From the NCBI RefSeq assembly GCF_014646135.1, contig NZ_BMMW01000004.1, positions 310,001 through 374,000 of the forward strand: a stretch of 64,000 bases of DNA, in the 5' to 3' direction. The translations under genes and the position numbers were made by a program. Below the pieces are notes generated by a model. That model did not search any database. It was not told the DNA's origin and was given only the letters and a program-made list of their open reading frames with translations. Numbering within the stretch: position 1 is the stretch's first letter; each line of letters begins with the position of its first letter. Below, one piece after another: positions 1 through 6,731 of this stretch. The DNA is from Nocardia camponoti. Its GTDB lineage: Bacteria > Actinomycetota > Actinomycetes > Mycobacteriales > Mycobacteriaceae.

Positions 1-576
1 CACTTACGACTACTCATCCAATCGATAACCCGGAATCCTGATTCAGACTTTCCGCCAGTAATCGTCCACGGACCACCGGGTAAAGGCAAGTCGGAGTTAA
101 TTGCACGCCTTGTCAAGGATTCGCTGGAAGCTGGAAATACCGTCATCGCAACTTCAACCCGGTCTAGGCCACCGGTAGAGCCGAACGTGGCGGAACGACT
201 TGAGCAGTTGCTTCATGACCGCGGGATTGCAGCTCAGCGGGAGGTGCGGACCACACGCCACGGCAACTCCGGTCGAATTGACCTAATTTTCAGTCATCCG
301 CAGATTGACACTCCGGTCTTCGTGGAGCTGCTCAGCGGTCTCCAAGATAAGCCAAAGGCTCATGCCGAAGCGCAACTCGCCCAATACATAAGGAACGAGT
401 CAGGCACGATCGGCCTCGTGCTGTATTATAACCTGCCGCCATCCGCTCCCGAAATGTCAGCGGTTGATGCACGGGTGTGGTCGGTGAGCATGGTCGATTT
501 CCTCCACAAGATCGACACCGGCGAACTGGGCTCGTTCCTGCGAAGGATCCGCAACGAGACGGTGCATGGCCGATGA
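1..576 (+). CDS. P-loop protein with a nuclease-like C-terminal domain (5' end cut by window edge)
   Basis: The frame is open from base 1, so the N-terminus lies outside the window; an internal GTG at 187 could otherwise be mistaken for the start. The first visible part contains VIVHGPPGKGKSEL, a clear Walker A loop. No Walker B is evident after it. The C-terminal half reads like a PD-(D/E)XK fold: RIDLIF, then VFVELLSG, then an AQLAQYIRN helix and a GLVLYYN strand. The lysine expected two residues after the glutamate is a leucine (ELL instead of ExK), so this nuclease-like domain may be inactive or structural. The stop overlaps the next gene's ATG by 4 bp (ATGA), so the two are translationally coupled. 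The region looks AT-richer than the rest of the window, which suggests acquisition. I do not recognise a named family. A defence or DNA-processing role is an inference from the fold and the partner. Confidence 0.7.
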   Translation, partial: HLRLLIQSITRNPDSDFPPVIVHGPPGKGKSELIARLVKDSLEAGNTVIATSTRSRPPVEPNVAERLEQLLHDRGIAAQREVRTTRHGNSGRIDLIFSHPQIDTPVFVELLSGLQDKPKAHAEAQLAQYIRNESGTIGLVLYYNLPPSAPEMSAVDARVWSVSMVDFLHKIDTGELGSFLRRIRNETVHGR

Positions 577-1109
577 CCAGCCTCGACTCAACGGAGATCC
601 AGCGCATCCTCCAACTGGCTGCTGACGCAACCAATACTGACGCACAAGGAAAGGCATACGAAGAGCTGGCTCAGTACCTCTTCGAATTGATACCAGGATG
701 CCTCGTGGAGCGAAATGGCATCAGCTACTTCGGGACAGAGCAAGTAGACCTCGGCGTATGCAACGGGAAACACCAGAACGGCCTGCACGCGCTACCGCAT
801 GTCATCCTGATCGAGTGCAAAGACTGGAGTCGACCGGTCGACAGCGCCACCCTTGGCTATTTCATCAACATACTCGCCAATCGCAGCGTCGAAGCTGGCA
901 TCTTGATCGCGGCCAACGGGGTCACGGGTGAGGTGCGGGAGCAATCTCACGCCCACGCCCTCGGCATCGGAGCAATCGCGCGCGGGATGAAGGTTCTCGT
1001 GATAACGACCCAGGAGATCAGTCGGCTTACATGCATTGAGGAGCTGGTCGATCTCCTCCTGCGAAGGTTTCTCTTGGCCCATATGCGTGGCGGACTCGGG
1101 GTGCCGTAA
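573..1109 (+). CDS. Restriction-endonuclease-like (PD-(D/E)XK) protein
   Basis: Protein of 178 residues starting at the ATG inside the ATGA overlap with the upstream P-loop gene. It shows the order expected of a PD-(D/E)XK nuclease: a helix with a conserved glutamate (GKAYEELAQYLF), a strand with an aspartate (EQVDLGV), and a strand with HVILIECKDW, an intact ExK motif. The following helix and strand (GYFINILANRSVEAGILIAANG) resemble the back half of the Mrr/REase fold. The first gene of the pair has lost the ExK lysine and this one keeps it, so an active/inactive pairing is possible. No methyltransferase is visible downstream; upstream genes are outside the window. The likely role is DNA cleavage in a defence or recombination module, inferred from fold and neighbour only. 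Confidence 0.7.
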   Translation: MTSLDSTEIQRILQLAADATNTDAQGKAYEELAQYLFELIPGCLVERNGISYFGTEQVDLGVCNGKHQNGLHALPHVILIECKDWSRPVDSATLGYFINILANRSVEAGILIAANGVTGEVREQSHAHALGIGAIARGMKVLVITTQEISRLTCIEELVDLLLRRFLLAHMRGGLGVP

Positions 1110-1808
1110 CCCGACTTAGGCCAAGCGGCTGTCCACAGGGCACCGCCGGGCAAGCGCGTGGGTCTCGGCGAGCTGAGCGAGGGGGTACGGCGCTCTCGCG
1201 GGCACCAGCCCCTTCGATCCGCGGCGAGTCGCAGCTGGATCCGACGGCTCACGGGCAGCCCGAGCCGTCAGAGGTCGCACACCAGCTGCGGTTGGCCTGC
1301 AGCTCATCTGCACGAGCCGACAGGCTACGGCGTGAGCACCGACACAGATAACCATTAGCCAATAAGTTGCTATCCCAAAAAAAACCCGTCGGCGTGTCGG
1401 ATTTCGACACGCCGACGGCTCTCAGTCCCCGGCTCGATGCCGTGAGCTGGATACTCACACACGGGTAGCCGAAACTCATCCCATTCTCATCCCATCGCCC
1501 AAGAAACCACTACGGGAAACACCAGGCCACAGTAGGAAGCGATGGGAAGTATGAAAATAGGTTACTACCTGGCAAAACAGGCCTCTACTGGGCGATCGCG
1601 AAGTTGCACTGCGCGATGATGCAGAAGTTCCTGATCCGGGCAGGATCGGTGAACGTCGTATCGGCAAAACTGGAAGCCACTCCACTCCTTGAGGGGTATC
1701 GGCGAACTGGGTCTATCGTCCCATGCGCGCGAATGGGAGCGGCTCACCGGTGCGCCAAAACGCCCACCGCGGCCCGAACGTGAGCGAGCCCCTGAACTAA
1801 TCCGGCGC
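1110..1808. other. Gene-poor stretch of about 700 bp
   Basis: No ORF here has convincing coding character. Visible elements are a perfect hairpin at 1386-1418 beside an A8 run, and a repeated CATCCCAT motif near 1480-1494. A 55-codon frame from the ATG at 1616 to 1783 looks somewhat protein-like but has no recognisable family. The position between the lower-GC nuclease pair and core genes suggests the edge of an inserted segment, but no integrase, tRNA or clean att repeat is visible. Confidence 0.5.
1377..1418 (-). terminator. Strong intrinsic terminator reading on the minus strand
   Basis: A perfect 14-bp inverted repeat (1386-1399 with 1405-1418, 5-nt loop) is bordered on the left by A8 at 1377-1384. 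Read on the minus strand this is a GC-rich hairpin followed closely by a run of eight T. No convincing minus-strand gene lies to its right, so it may be left over from a deleted gene or end a short unannotated RNA. Confidence 0.7.
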
Positions 1809-1814
1809 TATATT
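1809..1814 (+). promoter_or_regulatory. -10 hexamer of a leaderless promoter for the PemK/MazF-like gene
   Basis: TATATT lies with exactly six bases between it and the ATG at 1821, so transcription should begin on the A of the start codon. This supports 1821 over the upstream in-frame TTG at 1689. Confidence 0.65.
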
Positions 1815-1820
1815 CCAAAC

Positions 1821-2372
1821 ATGGCAGGCAGTTGGAACACTCTTGGCAAGCAGCTGGCCGAGATCGCCAAGGAGCAAGGTCCCAAGGTGGTTCGTTCGCA
1901 GGGGCCGAAGTTGTTGGAGAGGTTGGCGTCGGCGTTAGCCGCGAAGCCGGCACGTCCGGTTCCGGTTCGCCCGACCGCGTCGACGCCCGTGCCAACAGCG
2001 CATCGCGCCCGGCAGATCGTCTATTCCCCGCAGCTAGATGGGCGCGCTGACCCGGGCGAAGTGGTGTGGACGTGGGTGCCTTACGAAGAGGACCCGAGCA
2101 ACGGTAAGGACCGGCCGGTGTTGGTCGTCGGCCGTGACCGCAAGACGCTGCTTGGTCTGATGCTGTCGTCGAAACCCGAACGCGCCCATGACCGCAACTG
2201 GATCGGCATCGGCGCTGGCCCGTGGGACCACGACGGCCGACCCAGTTGGGTTCGCCTTGATCGGGTGCTTGATGTGCCCGAGGACGGCATCCGTCGCGAG
2301 GGCGCCATCCTTGAGCGCAAGTCGTTCGATCTCGTCGCGTTCCGCCTGGTCAGCGACTACAACTGGAGTTAG
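1821..2372 (+). CDS. PemK/MazF-fold protein
   Basis: Protein of 183 residues. The first 70 residues are a basic amphipathic segment followed by a Pro/Val/Thr linker. From about residue 80 the sequence follows the PemK/MazF barrel: PGEVVWTWVPYEED, then GKDRPVLVVGRD with the family's RP-VLVV strand, then LLGLMLSSK and a C-terminal WVRLDRVLDV block. MazF-type proteins are mRNA-cleaving toxins, but no antitoxin gene is adjacent and the N-terminal extension is not typical of toxins. This may be a chromosomal relative without toxin function. The start at 1821 is chosen because of the TATATT hexamer six bases upstream; the longer frame from 1689 reads Arg/Pro-rich and is unlikely. It converges on the transglutaminase gene through a shared hairpin. 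Confidence 0.75.
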   Translation: MAGSWNTLGKQLAEIAKEQGPKVVRSQGPKLLERLASALAAKPARPVPVRPTASTPVPTAHRARQIVYSPQLDGRADPGEVVWTWVPYEEDPSNGKDRPVLVVGRDRKTLLGLMLSSKPERAHDRNWIGIGAGPWDHDGRPSWVRLDRVLDVPEDGIRREGAILERKSFDLVAFRLVSDYNWS

Positions 2373-2378
2373 TCGGGG

Positions 2379-2410
2379 TCACCCGACTCGCGATTACGCG
2401 AGTCGGGTGA
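2379..2410. terminator. Bidirectional hairpin between convergent genes
   Basis: A 14-bp perfect inverted repeat (2379-2392 with 2397-2410) with a 4-nt loop lies directly after the PemK/MazF-like stop. It overlaps the last codons of the transglutaminase gene, whose stop falls in the loop. It lacks a strong T tract, as many actinobacterial terminators do. Confidence 0.7.
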
Positions 2411-3236
2411 TCTCGACCACAACTTCTAGATCGGTTGAACCGGAACCGGAGAACACACCTTTGAGCGGCGGCACATCGGCGTAATCGCGACCGACGCCCA
2501 CCGAGACGTGCTGTTCGTTGATGGCGATGTTGTTGGTTGGGTCATAACCCCACCACTGCCCGGTCCACGCCTCGATCCACGCGTGCGACTGGCCTGCCAC
2601 GGTCTCCCCCAGCTCAGCGCCAGGTTTGGGGTGGAGGTAACCCGACACGTATCGACTGGGGATTCCCATGCTGCGCAACAACACAAGCGTCAGGTGCGCG
2701 TAGTCCTGGCACACGCCACGACGTTCGGCGAAGGCTTGCAACGCCGAAGTGTGCACCGAGGTGGTACCCGCGATGTAGTCCATCTCCTTGTGCACCCATT
2801 CCGCGGCCCGCACCACAGCTTTGGCTGGCGGTTCGCCACGCGAAAGTTGTTTGGCGACGCTGGCGAGTTTGCGGTCCCGCGGTACGTAATTGGTTGGGCT
2901 GAGCATTTCGTCGAAGCGGTCGATGACCCGGTCCTCATGCAGTTCGTCGAACGACAACTCGTCGGCGGGCCCAGAAAACGGTTCGGTTTCGACCACCGAC
3001 GACCCAGTCACCTCAAGCTCGGTATGCGGCGCGTGGAGGTCGAAAGCGGTGACCGCGGTGCCCCAGTAATCGGTGTAGCGATACGACCTGGTTGCGGGGA
3101 CGGTTTCGACGCGATTGAGAATCACGTTTTGTCGAGAATCGGCGCGCGGGGTAAGGCGCGCCTCGTTGAACGAGCGCGTTACCGGCGCGTCGTAAACATA
3201 TCCGGTGGTGTGGACCACCCTGATTCGCCAGCTCAC
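2394..3236 (-). CDS. Transglutaminase-like cysteine protease family protein
   Basis: Protein of 280 residues resembling M. tuberculosis Rv2409c. It has the N-terminal transglutaminase-associated region (RIRVVHTTGYVYDAPV, with NEARLTPR) and the core with RGVCQDYAHL (catalytic Cys), SHAWIEAW (His) and GYDPTNN (Asp). The GTG start at 3236 overlaps the stop of the alpha-E gene by 4 bp (GTGA) and matches the usual N-terminus of the family; a start at 3293 would add a Cys/Arg-rich tail. Across bacteria these enzymes occur with alpha-E and circularly permuted ATP-grasp proteins, as here, and the trio is thought to make or modify a peptide. The substrate is unknown. Confidence 0.88.
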   Translation of the reverse strand: MSWRIRVVHTTGYVYDAPVTRSFNEARLTPRADSRQNVILNRVETVPATRSYRYTDYWGTAVTAFDLHAPHTELEVTGSSVVETEPFSGPADELSFDELHEDRVIDRFDEMLSPTNYVPRDRKLASVAKQLSRGEPPAKAVVRAAEWVHKEMDYIAGTTSVHTSALQAFAERRGVCQDYAHLTLVLLRSMGIPSRYVSGYLHPKPGAELGETVAGQSHAWIEAWTGQWWGYDPTNNIAINEQHVSVGVGRDYADVPPLKGVFSGSGSTDLEVVVEITRLA

Positions 3237-4213
3237 AGCTCTCCCTCTACAGGCACACGACCGCCATCGGCGGCACTGCGCACATCGGTCCACGCGACCC
3301 AGGGAGCGGCGTGAAAATACTGGCGTGAGACCGCCTCACTTACCTCGCGGCAGGATTTCTGCAACGCGAGCAGTCGAGCCTGGAGGTCTTCCAAGAGTAC
3401 TCCCGGCGGCAGAAACTCGAGTTCGCTTCTCGCCCTGCCCAATACGCGCTGCGCCTCGTGTCGAGCGCCGACGCGACTGCCTGGCCGCTGGTCAAGCTCG
3501 GTGAGGCACGTTTCGGCAACGCGCAGCGTGTGGAAAACCGAGCGCGGGAAAAGGCGGTCAATGAGGATGAATTCCGCGACACGGGCGGCGTCGAGCGCGC
3601 CGCGATGGGTGCGCAGGTAGGTGTCGTGCGCGCCCGCCGACCGGAGCACGGTGACCCACGCTGGCGACGACGTGCGGTCGCCAGCGCGCGAAAGCAGCAG
3701 GCGAACCATCATGTCGATGCGCTCAACGGAACGGCCGAGCAGCAGGAATCGGTAGCCGTCATCGCGCGACAGAGTCGAGTCGGTGAGTCCGGTGAACATC
3801 GCGGCGCGATCTTTGACGTAGGAGAAAAACTCATGTGGCCCGAGCGCGCGCGCCGCTCTTTCCGCCGTCGCCATGCCGTTGTAGGTGGCGTTGAGGCACT
3901 CCCACATCTCACTTGACGTGACTTCCCTTGCGCCGCGCGCATTTTCGCGTGCCTTGGCGACGGAATCGCTAATCGAGACACCGTGGGCGTGACTGAACGC
4001 GACAAGGTCGGTCACCGACCACACATCGAGTTCAAGCCCCTCTGGCGGCTCAATGCCCAAGACCTTCAACAACACTCGCGAGGTGCGGTCAGCGTCGACG
4101 GTGGCGTCTTCGAGCAGTTGATGCACGGCGACGTCCAAAATGCGCGCGGTGTCGTCGGCGCGCTCGACGTATCTGCCGATCCAATAAAGGGATTCGGCGT
4201 TTCGAGCAAGCAT
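3233..4213 (-). CDS. Alpha-E domain protein
   Basis: Protein of 326 residues, homologous to Rv2410c. It opens with LARNAESLYWIGRYVERADDTARILD, the usual start of the all-helical alpha-E family, and repeats a similar helix near FLLLGRSVERIDMMVRLLLSRA. The family has no assigned enzymatic activity and almost always travels with a circularly permuted ATP-grasp protein and a transglutaminase. It is the middle gene of that operon, 4 bp after the ATP-grasp gene and overlapping the transglutaminase gene by 4 bp, so the three are very probably co-transcribed and coupled in translation. Confidence 0.88.
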   Translation of the reverse strand: MLARNAESLYWIGRYVERADDTARILDVAVHQLLEDATVDADRTSRVLLKVLGIEPPEGLELDVWSVTDLVAFSHAHGVSISDSVAKARENARGAREVTSSEMWECLNATYNGMATAERAARALGPHEFFSYVKDRAAMFTGLTDSTLSRDDGYRFLLLGRSVERIDMMVRLLLSRAGDRTSSPAWVTVLRSAGAHDTYLRTHRGALDAARVAEFILIDRLFPRSVFHTLRVAETCLTELDQRPGSRVGARHEAQRVLGRARSELEFLPPGVLLEDLQARLLALQKSCREVSEAVSRQYFHAAPWVAWTDVRSAADGGRVPVEGEL

Positions 4214-4217
4214 GTAG

Positions 4218-5888
4218 TCAGTCCCCGATCAGCCGCTGCGTTTGTTGTTGTTGCTGTTGTTGCTGGTTTGCCTGCGGCGTGCTGAGTTCACGACCGATTT
4301 CGAACGAATCCGCTTGCGGCCGTTCGGCTACCAACTCTGGCCCAGCCAGTTCCCGATCGCCACCCGCGCGACCGGCGAGCACCCAGGTGTCCTTGCTGCC
4401 GCCGCCTTGGCTTGAGTTCACGACAAGCGAACCGTCGGGCAGTGCGACGCGCGTGAGGCCGCCGGGCAGCACCCAGATGTCGTCGCCGTCGTTGACCGCG
4501 AAGGGGCGTAGGTCGACGTGACGTGGGGCCAGGTCGTTGCCGATCTTGGTCGGCACGGTCGACAACTGCACGACCGGTTGCGCGATCCAGCCGCGCGGGT
4601 CGGCCTTGATCTTGCGACGCGTCGCTTCCAGCTCGCGCGGACTGGCGTCGGGACCGATCACGATGCCGTAGCCGCCCGACCCTTCAACCGGTTTCACGAC
4701 CAGCTCAGCGACGCGGTCGAGCACCTCGGCGCGTTCCTCGTCGAGCCAGCAACGGAAGGTGTCGACATTCGGCAGAATCGGCCGTTCACCCAGGTAATAC
4801 TCGATGATCGCGGGCACGTAGGTGTAGATGAGCTTGTCGTCGCCAACGCCGTTGCCGACCGCGCTGGAGATCACGACGTTGCCGGCGCGGGCGGCGTTGA
4901 GCACGCCCGCGACGCCGAGCACCGAATCGGGCCGGAAGTGCATCGGGTCGAGGAAGGTGTCGTCGATGCGGCGATAGATCACGTCGACTTGACGCTCCCC
5001 GGCCGTCGTCCGCATGTAGACGACATTGTCGCGGCAGAACAGGTCGCGGCCCTCGACCAGTTCGACACCCATCTGCCGCGCGAGCAGCGAATGTTCGAAG
5101 TAGGCGGAGTTGTGGACGCCGGGCGTGAGCACGACGACGGTCGGATCGGCTTCGTTAGGCGCGGCCGACGCCCGCAACGCGCGCAGGAGGTGGCTCGGGT
5201 AGTCGCCAACCGCACGTACCTTGTGTGACGAGAACAGGTCGGGGAACACCCGCGCCATCGTGCGGCGGTTCTCCATCACGTAGGAGACGCCCGACGGTGA
5301 GCGCAGGTTGTCTTCGAGGACGCGGAAGTCGCCTTTTTCGTCGCGCACGAGGTCGATGCCGGAAACATGGATGCGCACCCCGTTCGGCGGGACGAGCCCG
5401 GCCGCCTCCCGGTGAAAGTGCTCACACGACGTCACGAGCCGCTTCGGGATGATCTGGTCGCGCAGGATGTTCTGCTCGCCGTAGATATCCGCAAGAAACA
5501 ATTCGAGGGCGGTGACGCGCTGCTTGATCCCGCGCTCAAGCTTGGCCCATTCGGCCGCCGCGATTACCCGAGGAACCAGGTCCAGGGGGAACGGGCGCTC
5601 CTGGCCCGATAGCGAGAAGGTGATGCCTTGGTCGATGAAAGCGCGGTCGAGAGCGGCGGCGCGCGCGGCTAAATCGTCTACATCGTTGGCCGCCATCGCG
5701 GCATGAATGCCCTTGTAGGGGGCCCGAACTCGGCCCGCCGCGTCGAACATCTCGTCAAACGCGTCGGCGAATCGACCGGGCCCATATCCATCAAACAAAC
5801 CCGGTTTGCCAGTTGGAGCGTGACCGTTCGATCTCACCATCGCCGGTGAAGCCGATCGAGCCGAACGCGGCGCTGTGGTTGAGGTCAT
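4218..5888 (-). CDS. Circularly permuted ATP-grasp protein with a poly-Gln tail
   Basis: Protein of 556 residues, close to the usual length of the Rv2411c family. It contains GLFDGYGPGRFADAFDEMFD at the N-terminal side, VLEDNLRSPSGVSYV, NGVGDDKLIYTYVPAIIEYY, and VVKPVEGSGGYGIVIGPDA, the permuted ATP-grasp core. Such enzymes ligate carboxylates to amines using ATP; the substrate of this operon is not known. The start at 5888 gives the family length; a GTG at 5951 would add an unrelated hydrophobic run. The C-terminus ends in ANQ followed by a run of glutamines and TQRLIGD. It is encoded by a TTG/CTG triplet repeat on the plus strand near 4239-4270, which could vary in length by slippage. Confidence 0.85.
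   Translation of the reverse strand: MTSTTAPRSARSASPAMVRSNGHAPTGKPGLFDGYGPGRFADAFDEMFDAAGRVRAPYKGIHAAMAANDVDDLAARAAALDRAFIDQGITFSLSGQERPFPLDLVPRVIAAAEWAKLERGIKQRVTALELFLADIYGEQNILRDQIIPKRLVTSCEHFHREAAGLVPPNGVRIHVSGIDLVRDEKGDFRVLEDNLRSPSGVSYVMENRRTMARVFPDLFSSHKVRAVGDYPSHLLRALRASAAPNEADPTVVVLTPGVHNSAYFEHSLLARQMGVELVEGRDLFCRDNVVYMRTTAGERQVDVIYRRIDDTFLDPMHFRPDSVLGVAGVLNAARAGNVVISSAVGNGVGDDKLIYTYVPAIIEYYLGERPILPNVDTFRCWLDEERAEVLDRVAELVVKPVEGSGGYGIVIGPDASPRELEATRRKIKADPRGWIAQPVVQLSTVPTKIGNDLAPRHVDLRPFAVNDGDDIWVLPGGLTRVALPDGSLVVNSSQGGGSKDTWVLAGRAGGDRELAGPELVAERPQADSFEIGRELSTPQANQQQQQQQQTQRLIGD
4239..4270. repeat. Trinucleotide repeat encoding poly-Gln
   Basis: A run of TTG with interspersed CTG triplets on the plus strand codes for the glutamine run near the C-terminus of the ATP-grasp protein. 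Its in-frame triplet nature means length changes would not disrupt the frame. Confidence 0.7.
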
Positions 5889-6148
5889 GAAAAAACTGTG
5901 CACCACCCAACTGCGGGGTCGTGTGAGACACAGGTAAATTCTTTGCATCACCTGAAACGGGTGAAACCGGTACGGAGCCCTTCCGCGACCGGCAGCCCGA
6001 TTTCGTCAGGCTGCGGCCAACTGGTAACCTCGACATTCGGCGCGGTGTTACCCGTAGTTAAGCACTCGATGCTGCACCATCGTGGGCACGCGCCCGACGA
6101 ACTTTTCAAGAAATACCACCCAGCGACAGGAAACCAGAGGATACAGGC

Positions 6149-6409
6149 GTGGCCAACATCAAGTCTCAGATGAAGCGGATCCGTACCAACGAGGAAGCGC
6201 GCAAGCGTAACCAGTCGGTCAAGTCCGCGCTGCGCACCGCGATCCGCAACTTCCGTGAAGCTGCTTCCAGCGGTGACAAGGAAAAGGCTGCTGAGCAGCT
6301 GCAGTTCGCGAGCCGCAAGCTCGACAAGGCTGCCTCGAAGGGCGTCATCCACGCCAACCAGGCTGCCAACAAGAAGTCGGCCCTCGCGCTGGCGCTCAAC
6401 AAGATCTAA
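6149..6409 (+). CDS. rpsT: 30S ribosomal protein S20
   Basis: Protein of 86 residues starting at GTG (ANIKSQMKRIRTNEEAR), with the Lys/Arg-rich helical sequence of S20 and the ending ALNKI. S20 binds 16S rRNA early in 30S assembly. An AGAGGAT sequence about 8 bases before the GTG serves as ribosome binding site. It is transcribed alone and ends at a hairpin 22 bp downstream. Its place beside the ATP-grasp operon and holA/comEC matches Rv2412. The 260 bp upstream, shared with the divergent ATP-grasp gene, should hold both promoters, but I cannot fix them with confidence. Confidence 0.96.
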   Translation: MANIKSQMKRIRTNEEARKRNQSVKSALRTAIRNFREAASSGDKEKAAEQLQFASRKLDKAASKGVIHANQAANKKSALALALNKI

Positions 6410-6431
6410 GTTCGCTTTACCCGTTTGACGC

Positions 6432-6462
6432 AGCCGCCGTGGCCTCGATGACCACGGCGGCT
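6432..6462 (+). terminator. rpsT terminator
   Basis: An 11-bp perfect stem (6432-6442 with 6452-6462) with a 9-nt loop is followed by a short T-rich stretch. It lies 22 bp after rpsT. Confidence 0.75.
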
Positions 6463-6488
6463 TTGTGCGTCGGCTAGCATTTGCGCCC

Positions 6489-6731
6489 ATGTTGACGGTG
6501 TATGCAAATCAGACAGTCGTTCGTGGCGAAGACCTTCCCGAAGTCATCCGGGCAGCCGAGATCCTCGGCTTCGGTATCAAGATCGAAAACGTGATGGTTC
6601 CCGACGATGACGCCTACACCTCGGTGTGGATCGTCACTCGTGAGGACGAGGTCCCTCTGCACGAAGAGTGGGACGGCCGCTACGACGACGAGGACGAAGA
6701 CGTCGTCATCGAAGAAGAAGTCGTTCTTTAA
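6489..6731 (+). CDS. Small acidic conserved-type protein
   Basis: Protein of 80 residues (MLTVYANQTVVRGEDLPEVI...) with a compact N-terminal part and a strongly acidic tail of Asp, Glu and Val. I do not recognise the family. The ATG at 6489 is favoured because TAGCAT lies 8 bases upstream, giving a near-leaderless transcript; a start at 6465 would overlap that promoter. Its stop overlaps the stop of the convergent LCP gene within a TTAA palindrome, so neither gene has room for a separate terminator. Confidence 0.65.
   Translation: MLTVYANQTVVRGEDLPEVIRAAEILGFGIKIENVMVPDDDAYTSVWIVTREDEVPLHEEWDGRYDDEDEDVVIEEEVVL

Noticed and set aside
1470..1500. Attachment site of an integrated element
   Set aside because: A short CATCCCAT repeat is present, but there is no tRNA, integrase or matching second repeat at a plausible distance within the window.
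1616..1783. A 55-codon frame with partly protein-like sequence
   Set aside because: No ribosome binding site, family match or conservation evidence is available, and the frame stays open upstream without a start. It is recorded only as a possibility.
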